A stretch of 64,000 bases of DNA, taken from Nordella sp. HKS 07 (GTDB lineage: Bacteria > Pseudomonadota > Alphaproteobacteria > Rhizobiales > Aestuariivirgaceae). Numbering within the stretch: the first letter of the stretch is position 1; every line of letters starts with the position of its first letter. The translations under genes and the position numbers were made by a program. The stretch spans positions 5,598,001-5,662,000 of the forward strand of contig NZ_CP049258.1 in assembly GCF_011046735.1 (NCBI RefSeq). Direction: 5' to 3'. The notes below the pieces were generated by a model. That model had not been told where the DNA came from. It did no database searches and saw nothing but the letters and a program-made list of their open reading frames with translations. Shown in pieces: positions 16,103 to 24,728 of the stretch.

Positions 16103-17746
16103 CTATTGGATCCCTTTTCCGGCAAGCATTGTTCCGACCAGGATAATCGCGAGCGCCAGCAGCAGCGTTCCCGCCACGGGCCATTGGCGCAAATGCTCTT
16201 CGATGTTTTCCATGACTGCGCCCAGATTGCGCGTTGCGCGTGCCGTTCCTTTGTCCGCCGCCACCACATCACCTGGCGGAATGCGTGGCAGAAGGTATCC
16301 CCAGCGTCCCAGCGCGACAGCCAGTATTCCGCCAATGAGAACCGGCCAGAATGCGGCCCAAAGGACTTGCGGCGTCAGTGCATCCTGCAACGAACCAATT
16401 CCGATTGAAGGATAAAGGACCCAGGGAACGACAACGGCGGCGATGGCTATCGCAAGCCAGGGCAATAGGAGCCCGGAGGATTCCGGGATCTCCTGTTCGT
16501 GCGAACCGTCGCGCATGAGGCAGCGCAGGAAATGTACCATCAAAAGCGTGCTGGCGATCGATGAAAGAACGGCCAGTGTACCGACAATACCGTCGCCCAA
16601 CGGCGCCTTCACAGCCAACTTCGCCAAGGCGCCTCCGCTCAGGGGAAGTCCGCCAAGCCCGAGCGCCAGGACTGCCGCCGGCACCAATACCAGCCAGAAG
16701 CGGCGCGTTCCTGTCAGCGCGGCCGCTCCAATAGCGAGGAAAAGCCCACCTTTGACGAAGATGTGATGCACGGCATAGAAGGCTGCCAGGATCGCGACGC
16801 TCCTGTCGCCGGTCGTTATGCCCATGCCGAGCACGGCGGCGAGCACGCCCATCTGACTGACACTGGAATAAGCCAGCACCGTTTTGGGATTTGCCTGCGT
16901 TATGCCGATCGCAACACCATAGAAGGCGGAAACCAGGCCAACTGCGACGAGAGCTTCGCCCCAGCCCGCGAATGCCGCATCGAACGGCAGGAACCGGATC
17001 AGTCCGATCACGCCGGCCTTTACCGCGGCTCCACTGAGGACGGCCGCGGCTGGAATCGGTGCTGCCGAATAGGTCAGCGGCATCCAGAAATGCAAAGGCA
17101 CAAGTCCGATCTTCATTCCGAAGCCCAGGATGATGAGCGCCAATGCAGGGTCGCGCCACGATGATGTTGGCAGGGCTGCCATTGCTTCGCGGATAGAAAG
17201 GCCGCCATTCGGATGTGCCGCAGCCAGCAGCACAAACCCCATCAGCAGAAAGGCTTCGCTGAGAACAGTGAGAGCAATGTAGACCGAAGCAGCCCGCTTC
17301 GTGGCAGGCGTTTCGTAATAGGCGACGAGGCCATAGGCGGCGAGGCTGACGAGGGTGAAGAACAGGTAGAAGCTCACCATATCCGCGGCCAGGAAGACGC
17401 CGATATTGCCTGTCAGCGTCATCAGCCACCAGATTGCGAAGGATCCGCCGCCGGCATTGGAACGAAGAAACGGACGAACATAGGCGCCCGCCGCAATCCA
17501 GAGCACCGCGGAGGCCCCGAGCAGCATGGCTCCAGGCTTGTCCAGTTCAAGGGTGATGCCGAGCAATGCGGCAGGCAGTACCTGCGTCGAGCCATCGCCC
17601 GCCAACAGTGCGGCGGCGAGTGCCGGTATCGGCGCGAGGACCACCAGCGCCGGCATGCGAGTTCTCGCCTGCTGCGAGAGACAAGCGACCAGCATGGCGA
17701 GCGGTACAGCAAGCGCGAGGATGAGCAGCAGGTCAGAGTTTGTCAT
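16103..17746 (-). CDS. Second Mrp antiporter-type subunit (NuoL/M/N fold), MrpD2-like
   Basis: A 547-residue, about 14-helix protein of the complex I antiporter-subunit family. The TM7 and TM8 lysines are present (GFGMKIGLVPLHFW; SGAAVKAGVIGLIRF). The TM5 site that usually holds a Glu (W/F-E-L-x-S-L) reads FFTLVSL, so residue 131 is Thr. It is the last gene of the operon and its ATG overlaps the mrpD stop. With the separate A''/B fusion it replaces the long NuoL-like half of classical MrpA. Related two-D Mrp layouts occur in cyanobacteria and archaea. Ion specificity is inferred from family only. Confidence 0.85.
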   Translation of the reverse strand: MTNSDLLLILALAVPLAMLVACLSQQARTRMPALVVLAPIPALAAALLAGDGSTQVLPAALLGITLELDKPGAMLLGASAVLWIAAGAYVRPFLRSNAGGGSFAIWWLMTLTGNIGVFLAADMVSFYLFFTLVSLAAYGLVAYYETPATKRAASVYIALTVLSEAFLLMGFVLLAAAHPNGGLSIREAMAALPTSSWRDPALALIILGFGMKIGLVPLHFWMPLTYSAAPIPAAAVLSGAAVKAGVIGLIRFLPFDAAFAGWGEALVAVGLVSAFYGVAIGITQANPKTVLAYSSVSQMGVLAAVLGMGITTGDRSVAILAAFYAVHHIFVKGGLFLAIGAAALTGTRRFWLVLVPAAVLALGLGGLPLSGGALAKLAVKAPLGDGIVGTLAVLSSIASTLLMVHFLRCLMRDGSHEQEIPESSGLLLPWLAIAIAAVVVPWVLYPSIGIGSLQDALTPQVLWAAFWPVLIGGILAVALGRWGYLLPRIPPGDVVAADKGTARATRNLGAVMENIEEHLRQWPVAGTLLLALAIILVGTMLAGKGIQ

Positions 17747-19275
17747 CGCACGGCGGCCTTCAGTGTTTCAGGACGGCCGATCTGCAGGAACTCAGCGGGC
17801 TGCAGGGGCACGAGACCGAGAAGCACCGCGCACAGTGCAAGCGCCAGCGCCACCACCTCGCGACGGCGCGACACCGGGGTGTACCGCTTCAACGGCTCGC
17901 TCATGCGGCTCAGTGCCCGGCCAAGCACGATCAAGACGTAAGCGCCGGCGAGCAGCCCACCTGCGATCATCACGATGGCCCACCACCATTGCCCCTCGAC
18001 GATCGCCGCCAACAACAGCAGCCACTTCGCCACGAAGCCGCCGCTTGGCGGCACTCCCATCAGCGATAGTCCGGCAATTCCAAACGTAAACATGGTGATG
18101 GGAAGAGCCCGGCCAACGCCATGGAGTTCCGCGATCCTGTCGTGACCGAGGGTTTCGGCGATCAGCCCCGCCGCCATGAACATGGCTGCCTTTGCGAAGG
18201 CATGCGAAAAGACCTGGAGCCAGCCACCGGTCCACGCAATGCTGTTCGATGGCCCGCTTTCCACAAGACCCGCGGCGAGTGGAAAGATGAAAAACAGATA
18301 GCCGATCTGCGCCACAGTGGAATAGGCAACCAACAGTTTCAAACGTTGTTGCCTGAGCGCGAGGACGCTTCCAAACACGATGGCCGCGGCGCCGAGCGTG
18401 GCCAGAACCTGTGCAGTTGGAAGAGTCAACAGGCTGGGCATCGCGTCGAACCAGAGCCGGACGATGAGGAAGAATGATCCCTTGACCACCAGTGCTGAAA
18501 GCACGGCGCTGCCGGCCGCTGGAGCACCGGCATGGGCGGATGGAAGCCAAAGATGAAACGGGAATAGTGCAGTCTTGGCCAATAGCCCCATCGTCATCAG
18601 GGCGGCGGCAATCCATGCGACGGGCTCAGGCTGCACCCGGCTCGACAGCATAATGATGTCCAAAGTGCCATAGGCGCCGTAAAGCAGCACCGTCCCGAGC
18701 AGATAGAGCACCGAGCCGATGAGCGCGAACAGCATATAGCGCAGCGCTGCCTGGATCGTCTCCGCGGAGCCCTTGATGCAAACGAGCGGGACGGCGGCAA
18801 AGGTCAGTAGTTCAAGCGCGACGTAAAGGTTGAAAAGGTCAGCGCCCAGGACGACGGCGTTGAGCGCTCCCCAGATTCCCAGGAGGAGAATCCAGAATAC
18901 CAACGGCGCACGGGTTTCCGGCGACCCGCGCGGTTGGCTGAACTCGCCATGGGCAAAGATTGCAGTGGCGCAGATGATGATGGCCGTCGTCACCATCATG
19001 GCGGCGGAAAGCCCGTCGGCCCTGAGAGCCAAACCGAGTGGGGGCATCCAGCCGCCCACGATATAGACGAGCGGCCGGCCGCTCTGCCAGAGATCGGCAA
19101 AGATCATGACTGCGATGAGGAGTCCGACAGGAAGGAGAAGAAAGGCGATGCGTTCGGCATACCGACCGCCGAGAATGAGTGCCAGCAGGATCCCCACGAC
19201 CGGCAATATGATGGCCGCTACAAGCAGGAATCCTCCCGTCGTAGTCGCTTCGGGCAGGGCTGTCGCCTCAAGCAT
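17743..19275 (-). CDS. mrpD: Mrp Na+/H+ antiporter subunit D
   Basis: A 510-residue NuoN/MrpD-type channel subunit with about 14 helices. The charged residues of the proton path are all present: the TM5 Glu in NLYVALELLTFAAV, the TM7 Lys in GLLAKTALFPFHLWLPSAH and the TM8 Lys in SALVVKGSFFLIVRLW. It overlaps mrpC by one base and the D2 gene by four, so translation is coupled along the operon. It is expected to drive Na+ export against proton import as part of the multi-subunit complex. Confidence 0.9.
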   Translation of the reverse strand: MLEATALPEATTTGGFLLVAAIILPVVGILLALILGGRYAERIAFLLLPVGLLIAVMIFADLWQSGRPLVYIVGGWMPPLGLALRADGLSAAMMVTTAIIICATAIFAHGEFSQPRGSPETRAPLVFWILLLGIWGALNAVVLGADLFNLYVALELLTFAAVPLVCIKGSAETIQAALRYMLFALIGSVLYLLGTVLLYGAYGTLDIIMLSSRVQPEPVAWIAAALMTMGLLAKTALFPFHLWLPSAHAGAPAAGSAVLSALVVKGSFFLIVRLWFDAMPSLLTLPTAQVLATLGAAAIVFGSVLALRQQRLKLLVAYSTVAQIGYLFFIFPLAAGLVESGPSNSIAWTGGWLQVFSHAFAKAAMFMAAGLIAETLGHDRIAELHGVGRALPITMFTFGIAGLSLMGVPPSGGFVAKWLLLLAAIVEGQWWWAIVMIAGGLLAGAYVLIVLGRALSRMSEPLKRYTPVSRRREVVALALALCAVLLGLVPLQPAEFLQIGRPETLKAAVR

Positions 19276-19616
19276 CAGGCGTTGCCTCCATCAGGATCCT
19301 TTTGGCGGGCGTCATCGGCATCGAGTGTCGCCTTGCCTGTTTGATCGAAGAGCCTCAGCAGCAGCGCTATGGCGACGGCTGTCGCCGAAAAGGCAACGAC
19401 AATCCCGGTAATGACGAGGCCCTGTGGCACCGGATCACCGCCTAACCCGTCGGCCGCACCACGTCTGGCAATGACGCCAAACAAGAGGAACACACCGCCA
19501 CCCAGAAGGTTGAAAGCCAGTATCTTGCGCAATGGCTGGGGGTTTATGATCAGCCCGAACAACCCGAGCGCCACCAATGCCGCCCCACAAAGCCCGAACA
19601 AAGTGGGTGCGTCCAT
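19275..19616 (-). CDS. mrpC: Mrp Na+/H+ antiporter subunit C (NuoK-like)
   Basis: A 113-residue three-helix subunit. It shows the MrpC/NuoK pattern: GLCGAALVALGLFGLI, RKILAFNLLGGGVFLLF with the helix-breaking Asn, and DPVPQGLVITGIVVAFSATA, whose D-P-x-P-Q-A/G-L-V-I-T signature is diagnostic. The start at 19616 follows the upstream gene by five bases, with GGAAG before it. The longer open frame to 19874 only shadows that upstream gene. Confidence 0.9.
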   Translation of the reverse strand: MDAPTLFGLCGAALVALGLFGLIINPQPLRKILAFNLLGGGVFLLFGVIARRGAADGLGGDPVPQGLVITGIVVAFSATAVAIALLLRLFDQTGKATLDADDARQKDPDGGNA

Positions 19617-19621
19617 GGGGG

Positions 19622-20554
19622 TTACTTCCGTGTTGGTGGGCCAGCTGCCAGCAGGCCCAGAGTGACAGCGATTGACAGTGTCAAGGCGGCTTCGGCAAGA
19701 ATGATCAGCGGTTTGGCATATCCTTCCGGATAGGCGAGAAAAGCGCCCGCCAGCACGACGCCCACGAGCCCGATCGCGAGAAAGATCGCTGGCCCGATGA
19801 CGAGATACAGTCTGAGCCAGCGGCGGCTGATCAACGGCGCTTCCCGCAGGCCCGCGATCATCACAAGAAGCCACATGGCCGCCAGAACGGTGCCGCCCTG
19901 AAACGCGCCGCCCGGATGATCGGCTCCGGTCCAGAACATATAGATTCCGAATACGATCCCGACAGGCGGCAACAACTGTGCGAGAAGCGTGAGAACGCTG
20001 TCCGGATCAGCATTGGGACGCATTCCCGGCGCGCCCCCCCAGAAACGATCTGGTGCCAGCGACCAGACGCCGGTCAAAGCGAGCAGAAGCACGACCTTCT
20101 CGAGCAATGTGTCAAACGCGCGGTAGACGAAGAGAACACCCGTGACAGGGTTGCCGAGGCCGCTCGGCGGTAGATTTGCGACCGCCAGCGGGGCGAGCGT
20201 GGGCGGAGGGACGGGCGGGGACAGCATGATGCTTGCGAGGCCCGCGAATGTCAGGGTGCAAAGGAGCCCGGCCGCCAGCTGGATTGGCAGGCCGGGCCGT
20301 TTGACGGCAGCCTCGGTGGCGCGCAGACGCGCCGCGGCAGTGAGCAATATCATGCCGGTCACCCCGCTGCCGATCGCCGCCTCGGTCAACGCCACATCTA
20401 TGGAAAAAAGCCTGACCCAGACGAGAGAGAGCAGCAACCCGTAGACGACAAATCCGATGGCAACGGAGAAGGAGTTTCGTGCGGCAGTCATCCAAAGGGC
20501 GATTCCCAGGATCAGGGCCCCGAGGATGATGTCGAATGTGGATACGAATATCAT
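19622..20554 (-). CDS. Mrp subunit: MrpA C-terminal (MbhD/DUF4040-type) domain fused to MrpB
   Basis: A 310-residue protein made of two parts. Residues 1-90 are the small domain normally found near the C-terminus of MrpA (FVVYGLLLSLVWVRLFSIDVALTEAAIGSG). Residues about 145-305 are MrpB, with the TGADHPGGAFQGGTVLAA signature. The linker is Pro-rich. In classical operons these belong to two polypeptides, with the large MrpA antiporter half ahead; here that half is absent and an extra D-type subunit is encoded at 16103-17746. It overlaps mrpG by four bases. Confidence 0.87.
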   Translation of the reverse strand: MIFVSTFDIILGALILGIALWMTAARNSFSVAIGFVVYGLLLSLVWVRLFSIDVALTEAAIGSGVTGMILLTAAARLRATEAAVKRPGLPIQLAAGLLCTLTFAGLASIMLSPPVPPPTLAPLAVANLPPSGLGNPVTGVLFVYRAFDTLLEKVVLLLALTGVWSLAPDRFWGGAPGMRPNADPDSVLTLLAQLLPPVGIVFGIYMFWTGADHPGGAFQGGTVLAAMWLLVMIAGLREAPLISRRWLRLYLVIGPAIFLAIGLVGVVLAGAFLAYPEGYAKPLIILAEAALTLSIAVTLGLLAAGPPTRK

Positions 20555-20844
20555 GGCAGAGGCTCATCGCGCCGGATGACGCGCGCGATCAGCTGCGCGA
20601 CGACCGCGCCGGACAGTTGGACGAAAAGCCAGACGGTGACCAGCTTCAGTGCGTCGAAGAGCCCTCCGGCCTGGGGCAGGAGGCCCAGCACGATCAGGCC
20701 AAGGCCGAGATTGTCCGCCTTGGTCAGCGCATGGAGGCGCGTATGTGCATCCGGGAAGCGGAGCAGGCCGACCGTGCCTGCCATGTAGAAGAAGGCGCCG
20801 GCCGAAACCGCCAGGACCGTGACAATATCGGGTACGAAGTTCAT
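20551..20844 (-). CDS. mrpG: Mrp antiporter subunit G
   Basis: A 97-residue, three-helix subunit carrying the MnhG/PhaG signature: GTVGLLRFPDAHTRLHALTK followed by ADNLG and a hydrophobic C-terminal helix. It overlaps mrpF and the A''B gene by four bases each. It is needed for assembly of the Mrp complex in the systems studied, with no transport path of its own. Confidence 0.92.
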   Translation of the reverse strand: MNFVPDIVTVLAVSAGAFFYMAGTVGLLRFPDAHTRLHALTKADNLGLGLIVLGLLPQAGGLFDALKLVTVWLFVQLSGAVVAQLIARVIRRDEPLP

Positions 20845-21125
20845 TGGCGGTCTGTCGCCTCCGGAGGGGCTCCTTTCGAGCCGGATGCGTTCCGGACAAA
20901 TGCAACCGATGCAAATGCAGCAAGGAGCGCCAGCATCAGCGCAACGTCGACAAAGGGCAATTCGCTCGCCACGGCCGCCAGCAGCAGCACGGCAACGCCG
21001 CCGCTGCCCAGCAGCTGCGCTGCCATCATGCGGTCCGCTTCAGCTGGACCGCGCAGAACGCGATACAAACCCAGCGCCACCATCACGAGGACGAAAGCGG
21101 CGGCTGCGAACAGGAAGCTGGTCAT
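20841..21125 (-). CDS. mrpF: Mrp antiporter subunit F
   Basis: A 94-residue, three-helix subunit. The RVLRGPAEADRMMAAQLLGS block is the MrpF signature (R-G-P-x-x-x-D-R). The start at 21125 overlaps the mrpE stop as ATGA; the open frame runs on to 21212 only inside mrpE. Likely essential for complex assembly. Confidence 0.92.
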   Translation of the reverse strand: MTSFLFAAAAFVLVMVALGLYRVLRGPAEADRMMAAQLLGSGGVAVLLLAAVASELPFVDVALMLALLAAFASVAFVRNASGSKGAPPEATDRQ

Positions 21126-21634
21126 TGCCGCCTCACACCGCCGAGTGCGCGCACGAGCTGGGTTTCCTCCGCGGCCAGTTGCTGGGCCACCGGCTGGCTC
21201 GTATCGAGGCAATGGATGACCATTCGGCCGCGTTCATCCTGACCGCAGGGAAGTGTGCCTGGTATCAAAGAGGTGATCGTGCAGAACGTATTTCGCATCG
21301 GGCCTGGGGGAAGATGACAGTCGTGGATCACGAAGCCGGGCGACAAGGGCAATCGGGGATCGAACGCGCGACGTGCGACATCCACACCGGCGATGACCGA
21401 CTGATACATAAAGTGCAGGAAATATCGGGCGAGGGCGATCGGGCGGAAGCGTCCCCGTCCAGGGGGCAATAGAAGCAGGCTGGCCCAGGTTGCGGCGGCA
21501 GCCGCCATCATTCCCACCAGAAGATCGCCTTGGGAGAGGATCAGCCAGACTGCTAGAAAACCCAGGGCTCGCGCCAGCGCATTCCACCATACGTGGCTGT
21601 GAGGGTCCTTCTTCCCACGCCTGGTCCGCGCCAT
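21122..21634 (-). CDS. mrpE: Mrp antiporter subunit E
   Basis: A 170-residue subunit from MARTRRG, with two or three N-terminal helices (about 15-60), the conserved RYFLHFMYQSVIAGVDVARRAF segment and a soluble C-terminal part (TITSLIPGTLPCG, then VIHCLDTS). The start at 21634 is one base after the RND pump stop with GAAGG upstream. It is the first Mrp gene, and no promoter space separates it from the pump. Confidence 0.9.
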   Translation of the reverse strand: MARTRRGKKDPHSHVWWNALARALGFLAVWLILSQGDLLVGMMAAAAATWASLLLLPPGRGRFRPIALARYFLHFMYQSVIAGVDVARRAFDPRLPLSPGFVIHDCHLPPGPMRNTFCTITSLIPGTLPCGQDERGRMVIHCLDTSQPVAQQLAAEETQLVRALGGVRRQ

Positions 21635-21635
21635 G

Positions 21636-24600
21636 TCAGACCTTCCTATCGGCAGCGGCCGCCGTGGCCGCTGGAGCGGCAGGCTCGCCCCGCTTTTCCT
21701 TCTGCCGGGCAAACCACGTCGTGTAGAGAGTGGGCAGGAAGACCAATGTGAGGATGGTGCCGACCAGCAATCCGCCCATGATCGACAGCGCCATCGGTCC
21801 CCAGAACACCGTCGGCGCGATCGGTATCATGCCGAGCACCGTCGACATCGCCGTCAGAATGATGGGACGGAAGCGCGTGCTGCTGGCGTCCACCACGGCG
21901 GTCTGCACGTCCTTTCCCTGCGCTCTCTCGGATTCGATCTGGTCGATCAGGATCACCGCGTTCTTGGTGATCATTCCGATCAGCGCCAGGACACCGAGAA
22001 TGGCGACGAAGCCCAGTGGCATGCGCGAAATGAGCAGCGCCGCGATAACGCCGATCAGGCCGAGCGGGGCGACGGTGAGGACCAGAACAAGGCGCTGGAA
22101 GCTGCGCAGCTGTACCATCAGCACTGTGAACATGATGAGCAGCATCGCGGGCACAACGGCCATCACCGAAGCCAGCGACTTTGCACTCTCCTCGACCGTT
22201 CCGCCGACGACGATGTTGTATCCGCGGGGCAGGCCTTCTTGGAGCGCCGCGACGGAGGGGGTCAATTCGCCGATCACCGTCTCCGGCAACAATCCGCGCG
22301 TGATGTCGGCCTGCACGGTAAGGGTCGGGACGCGGTCGCGTCTGATGATCTGTGGGTAATCCTGTTCATATTCGAACGATGCGAACTGGCTGAGCGGGAC
22401 CGTGCTCCCATTCGGCAATGGCACGGGGATGGTGCGCAGGGTGTCGAGAGAAATGCGCTGCTCGTCCGATGCCCTGAGTATTACATCGATGAGGTAAATG
22501 TTGTCGCGCACCTGGGTCGCGGTCGTGCCGGAAATAGCCGTGTTGAGCACGTCGGCCAGTGCTTGCGAACTCAGTCCGAGCAGGCGGGCCTCATCCTGGT
22601 CGATCCGGATGCGCACCTGTCGCGCCGGTTCGATCCAGTCGAAGGCGACCAGCAGCACCTTTGGACTGGCGGATATGGTCTGGGCGAGCTTGAGCGCGGT
22701 CTCCCTGACGGTATCCACATTCGGACCGCTGACCCGGTACTGCACGGGCCATCCGACCGGTGGGCCCAACTCGAGTGGTGAGACGCGCCCGACGACGTTT
22801 GGGAATTGCTCGGCAAGGAGCTTTTCCAGCTTCGCCTGGAGTCGGTCGCGAGCTGGAACGTCCTTGGCAACGATCACCGCCTGGCTGAAGGAGGGGTCCG
22901 GTCCCTGAACGTCGAGCGGCAGGTAGAAGCGGATCGCGCCGGTGCCCACATATGTGCTCCAGCGCTCGACATCCGGGTCGTCCTTCAAAGTCGCGTCGAA
23001 CCGTTCCACGAGGCTTTCGCTCGCATAGATAGAAGCGTTCTGCGGCAGGGCGAGGTCGACAAGCAGTTCGGGGCGGTCCGACGCTGGGAAAAACTGGCGT
23101 GGAACGAGAGGGAGTGCCAGGACGGACGCAATGAAGAGGCCGAGGGTCACCGCGATTGTCAGCCACTTCATCCGAATGGCCCAGGTGAGAAAACCGCGAT
23201 ACATTCGCAGCAGCCTCCCCGGCTCCGTTGACTGCTTCGTCGCCGGGGCTTTGAGTATCGTGACGCCCAGCAGTGGCGTGAAGAGGACGGCCACGAACCA
23301 CGAAACAATCAGTGTCATAGCGATAACGGCGAAGAGGGTGAACGTATACTCTCCGGCCGAGCTCGCCGCGAATCCGACGGGAACGAAGCCTGCAATTGTC
23401 ACGAGTGTGCCCGCCAGCATGGCGAAGGCATAGGTTCGGAAGGCGAAAGTCGCGGCCGACACACTGTCGTCGCCCGCGGCGAGCCGAGTGACCATGGCAT
23501 CGGTTGTGGTCATGGCGTCGTCGACAAGCAGCGCCAGCGCGATGATCAGCGCGCCGAGCGAAATGCGCTGCATGTCGATGCCCGTAATCTGCATGCAGGA
23601 GAAGACGACGACAAGCGTCAGGGGAATGGCCAGAGCGATGACGAGGCCGGGACGAATGCCGAGGCTGATGAAACTCACGGCGAGGATGATGCCGATTGCC
23701 TGCAGGAGCGAGGTCATGAATTCCGAGATGGCGCTCTCGACCGTCACCGCCTGATCCGCCACTAAAGTTGCGTTGATGCCGAGCGGCAGGTCGGCGATGA
23801 CCGTATCCATGGTGTTCTTGATATTCTTGCCGAGCGCCAGAATGTCGCCGCCGTCGCGCATGGCGATGGCGAGTCCGATGGCGGGCTCGCCGTTGACGCG
23901 GAACATGGGCTGCGGCGGATCGGCGAAGCCGCTGCGGACCTTGGCGATGTCGCTCATGCGGAGGATGCGACCGCCGACGACCAGGTTGATGTTGCGGATA
24001 TCGTTTTCGGTCTCAAATGCGCCCGAGACTCTCAACGACAATATCTCGTTGCCGGTCTGGATGGTGCCGGCGGGCCGCACGATGTTCTGAGCGCTAAGGG
24101 CGGCGATGAGTGTTGAGCTGTCGATGCCGAGATTGGCAAGTTGTTTCACGGAGAACTCGACGAAAATTCGCTCGTCCTGCGCGCCGAGGATATCTATCTT
24201 CGATACGTCAGGAACGCTCAGGAGCTTGGAGCGCACATCCTCGACATAGTCGCGCAGCTCGCGATGCGTGAAGCCGTCGGCCGTGAAGCCGTAGATGATA
24301 CCGAAGGTGTCGCCGAACTCATCATTGAAACCCGGACCGACAACGCCGGCGGGGAGAGTATGGCGCATATCGGCGATGCTCTTGCGCACATGATACCAGA
24401 TGTCGGGAACCTCCGCCGCCCCGGCGCTGCCCTGCAGGTTGACGAAGATTACCGTTGACCCGGGGCGCGTGATGCTGCGCAGAAAGTCGAGCTTGGGCGT
24501 CTCCTGAAGCGTTCGCTCGAGCCGCTCGGTGACTTGCTTGACCATGTCGTCCATGGAGGCGCCGGGCCACGCGGCTTGCACCAGCATGGTCTTGATGACG

Positions 24601-24728
24601 AATGACGGATCCTCCGCGCGGCCAAGACGGAAATATGAATAGACACCCGCGAGAACGGCCAGGATCATCAGATATACGGTCAGAGAACGGTGTTTGAGAG
24701 CCCACTCCGAAAGATTGAGTCCGCTCAT
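21636..24728 (-). CDS. RND (AcrB/HAE1-type) efflux pump, inner-membrane transporter
   Basis: A 1030-residue RND transporter with the usual duplicated layout: helix 1, a large periplasmic loop, helices 2-6, then a repeat. Visible hallmarks are YFRLGRAEDPSF after helix 1, the TM4 proton-relay Asp pair in ALALLVDDAMTTTDAM, and the TM10-12 region LALIGMITKNAVILIDQIE. It exports small hydrophobic or toxic compounds, driven by protons, through an adaptor and an outer-membrane channel not encoded here. Its start overlaps the adaptor gene by four bases and its stop is one base from mrpE. Confidence 0.92.
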   Translation of the reverse strand: MSGLNLSEWALKHRSLTVYLMILAVLAGVYSYFRLGRAEDPSFVIKTMLVQAAWPGASMDDMVKQVTERLERTLQETPKLDFLRSITRPGSTVIFVNLQGSAGAAEVPDIWYHVRKSIADMRHTLPAGVVGPGFNDEFGDTFGIIYGFTADGFTHRELRDYVEDVRSKLLSVPDVSKIDILGAQDERIFVEFSVKQLANLGIDSSTLIAALSAQNIVRPAGTIQTGNEILSLRVSGAFETENDIRNINLVVGGRILRMSDIAKVRSGFADPPQPMFRVNGEPAIGLAIAMRDGGDILALGKNIKNTMDTVIADLPLGINATLVADQAVTVESAISEFMTSLLQAIGIILAVSFISLGIRPGLVIALAIPLTLVVVFSCMQITGIDMQRISLGALIIALALLVDDAMTTTDAMVTRLAAGDDSVSAATFAFRTYAFAMLAGTLVTIAGFVPVGFAASSAGEYTFTLFAVIAMTLIVSWFVAVLFTPLLGVTILKAPATKQSTEPGRLLRMYRGFLTWAIRMKWLTIAVTLGLFIASVLALPLVPRQFFPASDRPELLVDLALPQNASIYASESLVERFDATLKDDPDVERWSTYVGTGAIRFYLPLDVQGPDPSFSQAVIVAKDVPARDRLQAKLEKLLAEQFPNVVGRVSPLELGPPVGWPVQYRVSGPNVDTVRETALKLAQTISASPKVLLVAFDWIEPARQVRIRIDQDEARLLGLSSQALADVLNTAISGTTATQVRDNIYLIDVILRASDEQRISLDTLRTIPVPLPNGSTVPLSQFASFEYEQDYPQIIRRDRVPTLTVQADITRGLLPETVIGELTPSVAALQEGLPRGYNIVVGGTVEESAKSLASVMAVVPAMLLIMFTVLMVQLRSFQRLVLVLTVAPLGLIGVIAALLISRMPLGFVAILGVLALIGMITKNAVILIDQIESERAQGKDVQTAVVDASSTRFRPIILTAMSTVLGMIPIAPTVFWGPMALSIMGGLLVGTILTLVFLPTLYTTWFARQKEKRGEPAAPAATAAAADRKV

